Source of the DNA: Fodinibius sp034521915
Lineage (GTDB): Bacteria > Bacteroidota > Rhodothermia > Balneolales > Balneolaceae
DNA: 64,000 bases
Reading direction: 5' to 3'
NCBI RefSeq assembly: GCF_034521915.1
Contig: NZ_JAXHLU010000014.1
Location: forward strand, 62,001-126,000
Part shown: positions 8,293 through 16,449 of the stretch, piece by piece
How the letters are laid out: each line of letters starts with the position of its first letter
How positions within the stretch are numbered: the stretch's first letter is position 1
Program-made: the position numbers and the translations under genes
Notes under the pieces: model-generated
The model's database searches: none
Told to the model about the DNA's origin: nothing
Seen by the model: the letters and a program-made list of their open reading frames with translations, nothing else

Positions 8293-9543
8293 TTATTGAT
8301 CACTGTATAAAATAGAGCCGAAAGTCACGGCACTGTCGCGTTCACACTCATCCCATAAATCGTAGCTTAAAATTTCTCCCTGTACATTGGGCATAGTTTG
8401 TAGGAAAGTATATAGCGGTGGAAATCCACAAATACGATAGGGATCATACTCATCTTTCATCAATGCAAGCATTGATTCCCGGTCATTGTTAGAACCATAA
8501 TCCAGAAAGTGCTTATCGAAATGTTCAATTTCGTTAAACATTGTGGAAGCGGGGGACTCATCTCCAAATTTTTTGCCGATATGAGCTAAGTCGCCACTAA
8601 TCAGGAAAAAGGTATCTTTATCATCGCCGTATTTTTTATTCATCAATGTTGAAAAGTTTTCAAGTTGCTGACCTAAATACCCATCTTCCATATAATACAA
8701 ATCGTCCATACCGCGAATAACGAAGGGCACAATTTCGTATTCGTGATCCCAAAGATAGCTTAAAAATAACAGGTGCAGTTCAAGACTATGCTCCATTCGG
8801 TGAGCACGATCATTGGAAGAAATCCCCATGTTAGCATCGGCTTGCTTTAATTCCTTAATAGCTTCTTGATCTCGGGGAATGGTTCCGAATGGCATTTTAA
8901 AATCCTTGTTGATCAAAATGAAGGGATCATTCTGATATAGATCGGGATAAAGTCCAGCATAATGCGAAGTAGCCAGCATTACCACACGTTTGGGTTTTAA
9001 ATCACGAATAGAGGTAAAAGCTTTCACGTAACTGTCTAGTGCTACTCGGGGATCGATATGCGGAGCGTAAAGGGCCTTGGCCGTGTCGACGGATTTGATA
9101 TTTTCATCAGCATGACTCGCAAAAGCCTCATCCAAATAATCTTTTAGCTCCTTGGGATCTGCAGGATAAGAATTGCCGGCGGTTACCGATTTATGAAGAG
9201 TAGACTTTTCATATTCAGCTTCAATTTGTTCTGCTTGATGATCAAAAAAATCAGAATTCAGGAGCTTATTCTTATCTAAAAACTGTATGAAATCCAGAAG
9301 ATCATCTTTGGAAACGTTATTACCCAGCTGAGATTCAAGATCGTTAATACTTTTTCGTCCATTGAACAGAGAAAGCAGTTGACCCGCCTCCCTACGCAGA
9401 GCAAAATTGGATGTGGCATATCCGCGTTCATCATGGAAATACAGCAGGGCTGTGCCATTCTCCTTTACAGGAATGATTTGTAAATCCTGTCGCAGCGGCG
9501 GAATGGGTTCTGACTTCGAATTGAAAAGCTGTTCATCACTCAT
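8293..9543 (-). CDS. Memo-family protein (AmmeMemoRadiSam protein B) with PqqD-like N-terminal domain
   Basis: It has 416 residues, against roughly 280 for a bare Memo domain. The C-terminal part (about 115-416) is the Memo fold, with putative metal/active-site residues seen as APHID (His), ATSHYAG (His), ISGDLAHIG (His) and YRICGF (Cys). The N-terminal ~100 residues resemble a PqqD-like winged helix: a peptide-like strand, then FALRREAGQLLSLFNG, then a helix and a DKNKLL turn. Memo usually travels with AMMECR1 and a radical SAM protein (AmmeMemoRadiSam); neither is adjacent here. Enzymatic function is unsettled for bacteria, and the PqqD-like call is by pattern only. Confidence 0.8.
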   Translation of the reverse strand: MSDEQLFNSKSEPIPPLRQDLQIIPVKENGTALLYFHDERGYATSNFALRREAGQLLSLFNGRKSINDLESQLGNNVSKDDLLDFIQFLDKNKLLNSDFFDHQAEQIEAEYEKSTLHKSVTAGNSYPADPKELKDYLDEAFASHADENIKSVDTAKALYAPHIDPRVALDSYVKAFTSIRDLKPKRVVMLATSHYAGLYPDLYQNDPFILINKDFKMPFGTIPRDQEAIKELKQADANMGISSNDRAHRMEHSLELHLLFLSYLWDHEYEIVPFVIRGMDDLYYMEDGYLGQQLENFSTLMNKKYGDDKDTFFLISGDLAHIGKKFGDESPASTMFNEIEHFDKHFLDYGSNNDRESMLALMKDEYDPYRICGFPPLYTFLQTMPNVQGEILSYDLWDECERDSAVTFGSILYSDQ

Positions 9544-9595
9544 GATGTAAAATATCTGTTAGAATCAGTGTTGATCTGTGGCCAGTTTACTTGTT

Positions 9596-10294
9596 TTATC
9601 TCATTTCTTGACACTCACACTTAATTCCATACTTCTTACACAGCGGGTGATCCGGCGGTTCCGAAATACGCGACTTACAAGCATTCCGCCCATGGTGAAT
9701 CATCAAATGCGAAAGATTGGTCCAGTGTTCCCTGGGAAATAGTGCCATCAGGTCGCGCTCAATTTTATCCGTATTTTTCTCGTGCTCGGTAAGTCCGTAC
9801 CGGTTGGCAAATCGACGTACGTGCGTATCCACAACCACTCCCACATTAATGTTAAAAGCGTTGCCAAGTACTACATTAGCCGTTTTTCGTGCCACGCCAT
9901 AGAACTCGAGCAGATCATCAATGTTTTGCGGCATCTCTCCGCCATGCTTTTCTACAATAGCCTGCGCTGATTGCTTGAGGGCCTTGGCCTTGTTGCGATA
10001 AAATCCCGTCGAACGAACGAGCTCTTCAAGTTCCTGGATAGGAGCATTCGCCATGGCTTGGGGCGTGGGATAGGCTTCAAAAAGATCCGGCGTTGTTTTA
10101 TTTACGCGTACATCAGTGCATTGCGCACTTAAAATGGTGGCACATAAAAGCTCAAATGGATTTCGATAGTCCAGTTCGCAAATCGGCTCGTAATGTTTAT
10201 AGAGTTCGTCTAAAATCTCTTTCGCCCGGGCTTTTTCCTCCTCGGTTTTCTCGGGAAGCTTCGGGAGATCTTCGTACTGCTTGGTTTTTGCCAT
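9596..10294 (-). CDS. nth: Endonuclease III (base-excision DNA glycosylase/AP lyase)
   Basis: Removes oxidised pyrimidines from DNA and nicks the abasic site. It has 232 residues from the ATG at 10294; an upstream in-frame ATG at 10369 would add 25 residues of unlike sequence and is rejected. The helix-hairpin-helix and catalytic Lys lie in YGVARKTANVVL (about 120), with the catalytic Asp in VVVDTHVRR (about 140). Four C-terminal cysteines for a [4Fe-4S] cluster are present, but spaced C-X12-C-X6-C-X1-C instead of the usual C-X6-C-X2-C-X5-C. It lies divergent to the MFS gene. Family assignment is firm; cluster occupancy is uncertain. Confidence 0.92.
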   Translation of the reverse strand: MAKTKQYEDLPKLPEKTEEEKARAKEILDELYKHYEPICELDYRNPFELLCATILSAQCTDVRVNKTTPDLFEAYPTPQAMANAPIQELEELVRSTGFYRNKAKALKQSAQAIVEKHGGEMPQNIDDLLEFYGVARKTANVVLGNAFNINVGVVVDTHVRRFANRYGLTEHEKNTDKIERDLMALFPREHWTNLSHLMIHHGRNACKSRISEPPDHPLCKKYGIKCECQEMR

Positions 10295-10383
10295 TTGTGA
10301 TGATGTTCTTAATTGAAAATACTTGCTGATATAGTTGTTTGAAAAGTTTGGTAAACAGGTGGAAATCAACGTGCAAATTATCC

Positions 10384-10391
10384 TACCTTTA
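10384..10391 (+). promoter_or_regulatory. Candidate -7 box before the MFS gene
   Basis: TACCTTTA, a near match to TAnnTTTG, 29 bases upstream of the ATG. The same octamer sits at a similar distance before trxB and the GCS2-CBS gene. Confidence 0.35.
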
Positions 10392-10420
10392 GCCTCACTA
10401 AATAAAGTAAAACATAAGGA

Positions 10421-11701
10421 ATGTCGCTACCAAAACAGAAAGCTAAAGAGCTAGTTTCTTCTCCCTATGCCTGGCTGGTACTGGGATTATTGACGCTTAT
10501 CTATATTTCCAGCTTTGTAGATCGACAAATTATTGCTGTACTGGCGCCGGCTATTCAGGATGAACTCTCGCTCAGTAATTTTCAGGTGGGGATTCTCTAT
10601 GGCACCGCCTTTTCGTTTATCTATGCGCTGTGCGGTATCCCGATGGGTCGGCTGGCTGATATCTATTCGCGCAAGCTGATGATTATTGTCGGCTTGGTGG
10701 TTTGGAGCTTGATGACCATAGTCAGTGGATTTGCGACTTCTCTTACCTTTTTGATTGTTGCTCGCTTTTTTGTGGGGATTAGTGAGTCGGCCTTAAGTCC
10801 GGCGGTGTACTCGTTGTTGTCGGATTACTTTAAGCCCAGCCAACGAGGTACGGTATTTTCAATTTATGCCGCCGGAATTTTTATAGGCATTGGTGTATCG
10901 TTCTTAGTTGGCGGCGGCATTGCGGAGGCTTATGATTGGCGTACTTCCTTAATGGCAGTAGGAGCGCCCGGATTATTGATTGCAGCCGTTGCGTGGTTTG
11001 TTATTCGCGAACTGCCGCGAGGTATTACCCAATCTGATTCCAATAAACGGTATGATACCGGGCAGAGCTTTAGCGAAGTGGTGCGGTATATCATCCGAAA
11101 AAAGACGGTACGGTACCATTTCCTGGGATTTTCTTTTATGGCCTTTGTAGGCTACACTATTTTGGGATTTGTGGGGATTGTGCTCACCGATATTCATGGG
11201 GCAGGTTCACTGGTTCCGCAGTATGGCTGGTTTATGATGGCTACGGGATTCAGCGTGGTGGCGTCAGGGAAAGCCGCCGACTGGCTGGCTCGAAAGTTTG
11301 ATGGCTCAAAGCGTTTTGTAATGGGAATGGTGGCTGCCTTAGGTTGTCTGCCGCTGTACTACTTAGGATTGTTTGCGGAATCGGCGATGACAGCACTGAT
11401 CTTAATTGGGGTGGCGAATGTGATTTCCTCATCCTATAACGGTATTGCCGCGGCTATTTTGCAGTATTTGGTGAAGCCTAATATGCGGGCATTGGCCAGC
11501 GGATTATACCTGTTTGTGATTAGTGTGGTGGGATTTGGCATCGGTCCCCCGCTTACCGGCTGGCTGATGGACACCATTTTTACCGGTGATTACGGTGCGG
11601 CTAAGGCACTAATGACAGTATTTACCTGCTGTGGAATATTGGCGACGGGTTTCTTCTGGATGGCCATGCAGTATTATGATCAGGATGAAGAAGAGGATTA
11701 A
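10421..11701 (+). CDS. MFS transporter, spinster-like
   Basis: Secondary transporter of the major facilitator superfamily with 426 residues and about 12 predicted membrane helices. After the first helix the motif SSFVDRQIIAVLAPAIQ is typical of the spinster-like/hexuronate branch. The loop 2-3 signature GRLADIYSRK (about 85) is the MFS motif A. The long central loop lies around residues 195-215. Spinster-like carriers move sphingolipids, organic acids or sugars; the substrate here cannot be deduced, and no catabolic gene adjoins. It is divergent from nth and followed by an REP-like element. Confidence 0.88.
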   Translation: MSLPKQKAKELVSSPYAWLVLGLLTLIYISSFVDRQIIAVLAPAIQDELSLSNFQVGILYGTAFSFIYALCGIPMGRLADIYSRKLMIIVGLVVWSLMTIVSGFATSLTFLIVARFFVGISESALSPAVYSLLSDYFKPSQRGTVFSIYAAGIFIGIGVSFLVGGGIAEAYDWRTSLMAVGAPGLLIAAVAWFVIRELPRGITQSDSNKRYDTGQSFSEVVRYIIRKKTVRYHFLGFSFMAFVGYTILGFVGIVLTDIHGAGSLVPQYGWFMMATGFSVVASGKAADWLARKFDGSKRFVMGMVAALGCLPLYYLGLFAESAMTALILIGVANVISSSYNGIAAAILQYLVKPNMRALASGLYLFVISVVGFGIGPPLTGWLMDTIFTGDYGAAKALMTVFTCCGILATGFFWMAMQYYDQDEEED

Positions 11702-11751
11702 CAGTGGCCGCAGATTTGCAGAAATATCCAAGGATAAATATTTGTTCTATC

Positions 11752-11817
11752 CACCACGCTCTGCGTTGTGAAATGGAATGCTATACAAACGTGACGACGC
11801 AGAGCATCGTCACGAGA
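11752..11817. repeat. REP-like palindromic element, copy 2 (paired)
   Basis: A left unit with the GCTCTGCG loop is followed by CGTGACGA-CGCAGAGCA-TCGTCACG (11790-11814) and GAGAT. Compared with copy 1, the stem has changed on both sides so that pairing is kept, while the 9-nt loop is identical. Confidence 0.8.
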
Positions 11818-11949
11818 TTTAAATATTCACAGATAAATATATGTTCTAATCTATGGCAAAAGAAGTGATTTAAAATAATTTTGCATTAAAGTGCCAGTCA
11901 TCTAACTTTAATGCATTCATGAAGTTAGCAAACAAATAATAATACAAAT

Positions 11950-12285
11950 ATGAGGAATGATGCTATGAGATCAGGAATAATGAAGCTTGGAAGTTTAGCA
12001 ATAGTATTAATGCTTTTTGCTGCATGTGGTGGAGAGTCAACTGATACCATTGATAGCGGGACGTATGAAGGAACCATTCAGGAAGTAAATGCCGAGGAAT
12101 CGGAGATATATGTGAAAATTTCGGATGAGCAAACCTTGGAGCTCTATTTCATTGACGAAACGGAGCTTGTGAAAGATACCACAGCAGTACCGTTTGATAG
12201 TTTGGCAACGGGACAAAAAGTGCGCGTTGAGGTCGAAAAAGTAGGTCAGCGTTTGGATCCGCTTCGCGTAGAAATTCTTGAGTAA
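11950..12285 (+). CDS. Small lipoprotein of unknown function
   Basis: It has 111 residues from the first ATG. A lipobox (LFAAC) follows one hydrophobic segment, so the mature protein is about 85 residues and lipid-anchored. ATGs at 11965 and 11980 are also possible starts; 11980 has an AGGA stretch upstream and gives a standard 16-residue signal peptide, so the true start is open. The mature part (YEGTIQEVNAEESEIYVKI, then a strand-rich stretch ending in RVEVEK) looks like a small OB- or barrel-type beta domain of the kind seen in DUF3221/DUF5666 proteins. No function is known. It is followed after 19 bases by a DUF2231 membrane protein, probably in the same transcript. Confidence 0.75.
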   Translation: MRNDAMRSGIMKLGSLAIVLMLFAACGGESTDTIDSGTYEGTIQEVNAEESEIYVKISDEQTLELYFIDETELVKDTTAVPFDSLATGQKVRVEVEKVGQRLDPLRVEILE

Positions 12286-12304
12286 TGGATAGTAAAAAAT
12301 TGAA

Positions 12305-12802
12305 ATGCAAGAACCGTTAAGTATGTGGCGGGTGGAGTTGATCCACCCGTTTGTTATTCATATCCCTATTGCCCTGCTCATTGTAGGCAGTGTGTTTTGG
12401 ATTGTTAGCCTCTGGCTGCACAAACGCTATAATTTCTTACGTCCATCGGCACGATTATTACTGTTTATTGGCACAATAGGAGCTTGGATTGCAGTTTATA
12501 CCGGATCGCTGGCCGACGCACAGGTTGTTCGCTCGCTTTGTGATCCTACCGTGGTGGAACAACACGAAAACTTAGCCTATATCGTCGGTTATTTATTTAC
12601 CGCTTTTGTGATTATTGAGTGGCTTTCTGTAAAGAACTATCTGACTTTTGTAAGTCGTACCTATCTTCGATTTGGACTGGTTATCTTGTTGATTGTTGGC
12701 TGTGGTTTTTTAGGATATGTGGGACACTTGGGCAGTACACTTGTTTATCAGCAATCAGCGGCCGTATATCAGCCTACCGAAGGATGCGTAGAGTTTGAAT
12801 AG
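12305..12802 (+). CDS. DUF2231-family membrane protein
   Basis: It has 165 residues and four predicted membrane helices. The opening histidine-containing stretch (ELIHPFVIHIPIALLIVGS) is the hallmark of the DUF2231 family, whose conserved histidines in the first helix suggest heme or metal binding; this is inference. Later helices carry GTIGAWIAVYTGSLADA and LGYVGHLGSTLVY, also typical. It lies just behind a small lipoprotein and converges on the TonB-domain gene. Function is unknown; related proteins are sometimes near cytochromes or sugar dehydrogenases. Confidence 0.82.
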   Translation: MQEPLSMWRVELIHPFVIHIPIALLIVGSVFWIVSLWLHKRYNFLRPSARLLLFIGTIGAWIAVYTGSLADAQVVRSLCDPTVVEQHENLAYIVGYLFTAFVIIEWLSVKNYLTFVSRTYLRFGLVILLIVGCGFLGYVGHLGSTLVYQQSAAVYQPTEGCVEFE

Positions 12803-12865
12803 AGGGGGCAGAATGGAGGTTTCAAGATGCAGGATACAAGATACAGGAGTTTAGAATCGGATTTC

Positions 12866-13294
12866 TTATTTTTTAGCCATCTTAAAGTGAAAAGGTAAGC
12901 TTAACCATGTGTTAACCGGTTGGGAGTCTATTTTCCCCGGAGTGAATTTTGTTCCTTTAACAAGGCGAAGAGCCTCTTTTGAGAGCATTGGATGAGGAGA
13001 GTATTTAATATAATGCCCAATTCCATTTCCATCTTTGGTAACCAAAAAGTTAACAATAACTTTTCCTTTAATTCCTCTATCCCTGGCTCCTTGAGGATAT
13101 TCCATTTTCGACAATAAATATTTGTAGCCACCTACCGGCTTAGGTTTCGAATCCACTTCAGCTACGGAATAGGTTTCGAGAGAATCAACAGAGACAGTGT
13201 TGTTTCGGGGAATCTGATAGCTTGAACCGCAGCCCCCAATCCAAATACCGATAGCCAGTAATAGTACAAGCAGCGAGATACTTTTATTATACAT
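12866..13294 (-). CDS. Lipoprotein with TonB C-terminal domain
   Basis: It has 142 residues from the ATG at 13294, which overlaps the pntB stop by 8 bases and suggests translational coupling. A longer frame from 13393 would run inside pntB and lacks a sensible N-terminus. The signal peptide ends in a lipobox (IWIGGC), then a linker of about 35 residues, then the TonB C-terminal fold: EYPQGARDRGIKGKVIVNF, the glycine turn, and KGTKFTPGKIDSQPV. Classical TonB is anchored by a transmembrane helix and spans the periplasm through a Pro-rich linker. This one is lipidated and short, so a role as energy transducer is doubtful. Confidence 0.82.
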   Translation of the reverse strand: MYNKSISLLVLLLAIGIWIGGCGSSYQIPRNNTVSVDSLETYSVAEVDSKPKPVGGYKYLLSKMEYPQGARDRGIKGKVIVNFLVTKDGNGIGHYIKYSPHPMLSKEALRLVKGTKFTPGKIDSQPVNTWLSLPFHFKMAKK

Positions 13295-14705
13295 CGTCCA
13301 ATGATTTTGCCAAAGACTGCAAGGTTTCTTTCGCATCCCCGAAAAACATTTGGTTCGTTTCTTTATAAAATAGCGGATTGTCAATGCCGGCAAAACCAGG
13401 ACTCAAACTTCGCTTAAAGATAATCGTTCGATCGGCCTCATCTACATTCATGATAGGCATGCCATAAATGGGGCTGCCTGGTTCCGTTTTTGCAACAGGA
13501 TTTACCACGTCATTGGCTCCAATAATGAGCACCACATCCGTTGACTTAAATTCAGGATTGATCTGTTCCATATCATAAAGCTGATCATAGGGTACGTCGG
13601 CCTCAGCTAAAAGCACATTCATGTGGCCCGGCATGCGTCCCGCTACGGGATGAATCCCATATTTTACCTCTACGCCTTTTTTCTCAAGCTTGTCGGCGAC
13701 TTCTTTAAGGACGTGCTGGGCCTGAGCAACGGCCAATCCATAGCCGGGGACGATGACTACACGATCAGAATAGGCGCATTGCAGGGCTACATCATCGGGG
13801 GTTGTTTCGCGGACTGTTTGGTCGGTATCTGCTGCCGGACCACTTCCCGAACCTCCATCTCCACCGAAAGCGCCAAATAGGACATTGCCGAGCGAGCGAT
13901 TCATGGCTTTACACATAATGTTTGTGAGGATGAGTCCCGCGGCCCCCACAAGTGCACCACTGATAATGAGCAGGTTGTTGTTAATAACAAATCCAGCCAT
14001 CGAAGCGGCAATACCTGAGTAGGAGTTTAACAGTGATATTACAACCGGCATATCAGCACCGCCGATAGGAATTACTGTCAAGATTCCGAGCAGGAGAGCG
14101 ATCCCAAATAAGAGCCAGAATATGAGCTGGCTTGTGGGATCATAAGTGAGCCAGCCGACCAGTCCCAAGGTGCCAATGGTTAATAATCCGTTAAAAATAT
14201 TGTGACCCGGAAAAGTAATGGGATTACCGCTGATGAATCCCTTGAGTTTTCCAAAAGCAATAAAGCTACCGGTAAAAGTGATAGAGCCGATAAGGATACT
14301 GAGTCCGATTGTTACTAAATCCTGCGTTGCAATCGCAGAAGCTTCAAAGCGTGAAAATTCGCCCCAGGCAACCACCGCTGATGCACCGCCGCCGAAACCA
14401 TTAAAAATAGCAACCATCTCGGGCATAGCGGTCATTTCTACTTTCTTGGCAGCAGTAGCTCCAATAGCTGCTCCTACTACGATACCCGCAATAATGTACT
14501 CATAAGTGATAATTTGCTGGTCAAATAACGTCACGACAACGCCAATAAACATACCCAGTGCAGCTAACTGATTTCCCGAACGGGCGGTTGCGGGAGAACC
14601 GAGTCGCTTTATCCCGATAATAAAAATACCGGTAGCTACCAGGTAAACCAGCTGGATCAGGTCAGGCAGGATCGATTGAATAGATGGCGGTAGAAAATCA
14701 CTCAT
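13287..14705 (-). CDS. pntB: NAD(P) transhydrogenase subunit beta
   Basis: Membrane subunit plus NADP-binding domain III of the proton-translocating transhydrogenase, which couples hydride transfer between NADH and NADP to proton flow. It has 472 residues. The first ~290 form about nine membrane helices (for example FNGFGGGASAVVAWGEF and IPIGGADMPVVISLLNSYSG); the C-terminal domain has VIVPGYGLAVAQAQH and GANDVVNPVA for NADP binding. Its start overlaps the pntAB stop by 8 bases and its end overlaps the TonB-like gene, so all are one operon. It supplies NADPH and could support the nearby TrxB thioredoxin system. Confidence 0.96.
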   Translation of the reverse strand: MSDFLPPSIQSILPDLIQLVYLVATGIFIIGIKRLGSPATARSGNQLAALGMFIGVVVTLFDQQIITYEYIIAGIVVGAAIGATAAKKVEMTAMPEMVAIFNGFGGGASAVVAWGEFSRFEASAIATQDLVTIGLSILIGSITFTGSFIAFGKLKGFISGNPITFPGHNIFNGLLTIGTLGLVGWLTYDPTSQLIFWLLFGIALLLGILTVIPIGGADMPVVISLLNSYSGIAASMAGFVINNNLLIISGALVGAAGLILTNIMCKAMNRSLGNVLFGAFGGDGGSGSGPAADTDQTVRETTPDDVALQCAYSDRVVIVPGYGLAVAQAQHVLKEVADKLEKKGVEVKYGIHPVAGRMPGHMNVLLAEADVPYDQLYDMEQINPEFKSTDVVLIIGANDVVNPVAKTEPGSPIYGMPIMNVDEADRTIIFKRSLSPGFAGIDNPLFYKETNQMFFGDAKETLQSLAKSLDDV

Positions 14706-14991
14706 TGTTCTTATCTTTTTTCTTGAACATTTCCAGCATGCGGTCGGTCACCATAAATCCTCCCACGACATTGATGGTTGCAAAAACGATAGCCACAAAT
14801 CCAATATACTGGGCGATTTGACTATCTATTTGTCCCGCGACAATGAGCGCGCCCAAAATGGTGATGCCCGAAATGGCGTTGGCACCCGACATCAGTGGGG
14901 TATGCAGCGTGGGGGGGACTTTAGAGATCAGTTCGAAGCCTATAAATGAGGCCAGTACAAATATAAATAAGTTAAAAATGAGTCCAGACAT
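14698..14991 (-). CDS. pntAB: NAD(P) transhydrogenase subunit alpha, membrane part
   Basis: It has 97 residues and three predicted helices, corresponding to the C-terminal membrane portion of E. coli PntA. Here it is a separate protein, as in many bacteria with three-subunit enzymes. The segment KVPPTLHTPLMSGANAISG is the family hallmark at the domain interface. Its stop overlaps the pntB start by 8 bases. It is separated from pntAA by a 114-base spacer containing a palindromic repeat. Confidence 0.95.
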   Translation of the reverse strand: MSGLIFNLFIFVLASFIGFELISKVPPTLHTPLMSGANAISGITILGALIVAGQIDSQIAQYIGFVAIVFATINVVGGFMVTDRMLEMFKKKDKNNE

Positions 14992-15015
14992 ATTATTTGG
15001 TTACTATAATTTTAT

Positions 15016-15096
15016 TGTCATCTCGACCAACGGGAGAGATCTTTGTTTTGGAAAATCTTAAGTGAACAAAGATTTCTCACTACGTTCGAAATGACT
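15016..15096. repeat. Long imperfect palindrome inside the pnt operon
   Basis: Begins TTGTCATCTCGA and ends TCGAAATGACTA, with an inner pair AGATCTTTGTT/AACAAAGAT. In the transcript it can fold as a long hairpin between pntAA and pntAB. The outer arms belong to the TGTCATTTCGAG repeat family. Confidence 0.7.
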
Positions 15097-15105
15097 ACTC
15101 CTTAT

Positions 15106-16233
15106 TTAATTATCCTTTAGCATGGGGCTGATAATTTCGCCTTGGTGCGTTATGGTTGTGTTTAACGTTATTTCATCCTCAAAGTCGAATGTTGGTTTGC
15201 CCTCTTCATCAAGTAAATGATTCAGTAGCGACATCATATTTTTCGAATATAACTGGCTTGCGTGATAGGCCAGCTGGCTGGGAATATTTAGTGGTCCAAT
15301 AATTTTTACTTCGTTGGCGATGGCAGTTTCTCCCGGTTCGGTGAGTTCACAGTTACCACCCTGTTCGGCAGCCAGATCTACAATAACTGCCCCAGCGTGC
15401 ATATCTTCAACCATCTCCTTCGTTACTAAAAGCGGAGCGGGTTTTCCTGGAATGAGGGCCGTTGTTATGATTATATCAGATTTTTTGGCGTGCTCATGGA
15501 TGACTTGCCGTTGACGTTCCTGTTCATCCTGGGCCAGTTCCTTGGCATAGCCGCCCTCGGTTTCAGATTCATCATCCAAGTCAGGGACTTCTACAAAAGT
15601 CGCTCCCAAACTTTCGACCTGTTCCTTTACCGCGGGACGAATATCAAAAGCTTCTACTTTAGCGCCTAATCGTTTTGTCGTGGCAATGGCTTGCAGCCCT
15701 GCTACTCCTGCACCGAGCACCAAAATTTTAGCCGGAGCCACCGTGCCCGCTGCCGTCATCATCATCGGCATATAGCGATCTAGTTCATTAGCCGCGATCA
15801 GTGCGGATTTATATCCGGCGATAGAACTCATCGAGGAAAGCGCGTCCATACTCTGGGCGCGTGAAATTCGTGGGATGGCGTCCATCCCCAATGCCGTGAT
15901 ATTATGTTCTTGCAAGTACGAAACCGTCTCCTCGTTTTGAAGTGCCCACAGAAAGCAGATCAGAATGCTTTTGGGCTTCATATGATCGAGATCTTCTTCT
16001 GGAGGTGTTTGGACGCTGATAAGAATATTGGCATCAGCAAAAAGTTTGGTGCGATCGGTAATAATTTCGGCACCCGCCGACTGGTAGGCATTGTCTAAAT
16101 AGCTGGAAGCCCTACCGGCATTGGACTCAACCCAAACATCGTGGCCGTTTTCAACAAGCTTTGAAATTGTATCTGGAATAAGGGCCACCCGTTTCTCTCG
16201 TTCGACCGTTTCTTTTGGAATAGCTATAATCAC
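15106..16233 (-). CDS. pntAA: NAD(P) transhydrogenase subunit alpha, NAD-binding part
   Basis: Soluble domain I, which binds NAD(H). It has 375 residues, equal to the N-terminal part of E. coli PntA. The start MIIAIPKETVEREKRVALIP is typical of the alanine dehydrogenase/PntA N-terminal domain. The Rossmann motif is LVLGAGVAGLQAIATTKRLGA (about 170), and the RPAVKEQVESLGA segment follows. It is first in the operon pntAA-pntAB-pntB. The promoter should lie in the 216 bases shared with the divergent trxB gene. Confidence 0.95.
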   Translation of the reverse strand: MIIAIPKETVEREKRVALIPDTISKLVENGHDVWVESNAGRASSYLDNAYQSAGAEIITDRTKLFADANILISVQTPPEEDLDHMKPKSILICFLWALQNEETVSYLQEHNITALGMDAIPRISRAQSMDALSSMSSIAGYKSALIAANELDRYMPMMMTAAGTVAPAKILVLGAGVAGLQAIATTKRLGAKVEAFDIRPAVKEQVESLGATFVEVPDLDDESETEGGYAKELAQDEQERQRQVIHEHAKKSDIIITTALIPGKPAPLLVTKEMVEDMHAGAVIVDLAAEQGGNCELTEPGETAIANEVKIIGPLNIPSQLAYHASQLYSKNMMSLLNHLLDEEGKPTFDFEDEITLNTTITHQGEIISPMLKDN

Positions 16234-16404
16234 AGTAGATACCCGAAAATTTTAGATTAAGGGGTAACTTATTGAAAAGTTAGAGTATTACAAATAGGTA
16301 ATATGTAAGATTTGATAATTAAATCTCGTCTGATGTTAGTATTAATTGATGAATCCTATAAAGGAGATAGGAAATATCGACTCAATCATTACCACTTATT
16401 TTTG

Positions 16405-16412
16405 TACCTTTA
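16405..16412 (+). promoter_or_regulatory. Candidate -7 box before trxB
   Basis: TACCTTTA preceded by a T-rich stretch, 38 bases before the trxB ATG; near match to the Bacteroidota TAnnTTTG element. Confidence 0.35.
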
Positions 16413-16449
16413 AATGAAATTCAATAAGCCAAAATACTGAGAGTTATTC

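Noticed and set aside
12820..12850. Short tandem CAAGATRCAGGA-like stretch as a CRISPR or VNTR
   Set aside because: Only about two imperfect units are present, with no spacers.
13295..13393. Upstream start for the TonB-domain protein
   Set aside because: The extra residues are read from within pntB and lack any signal; the ATG at 13294 gives a standard lipoprotein signal.
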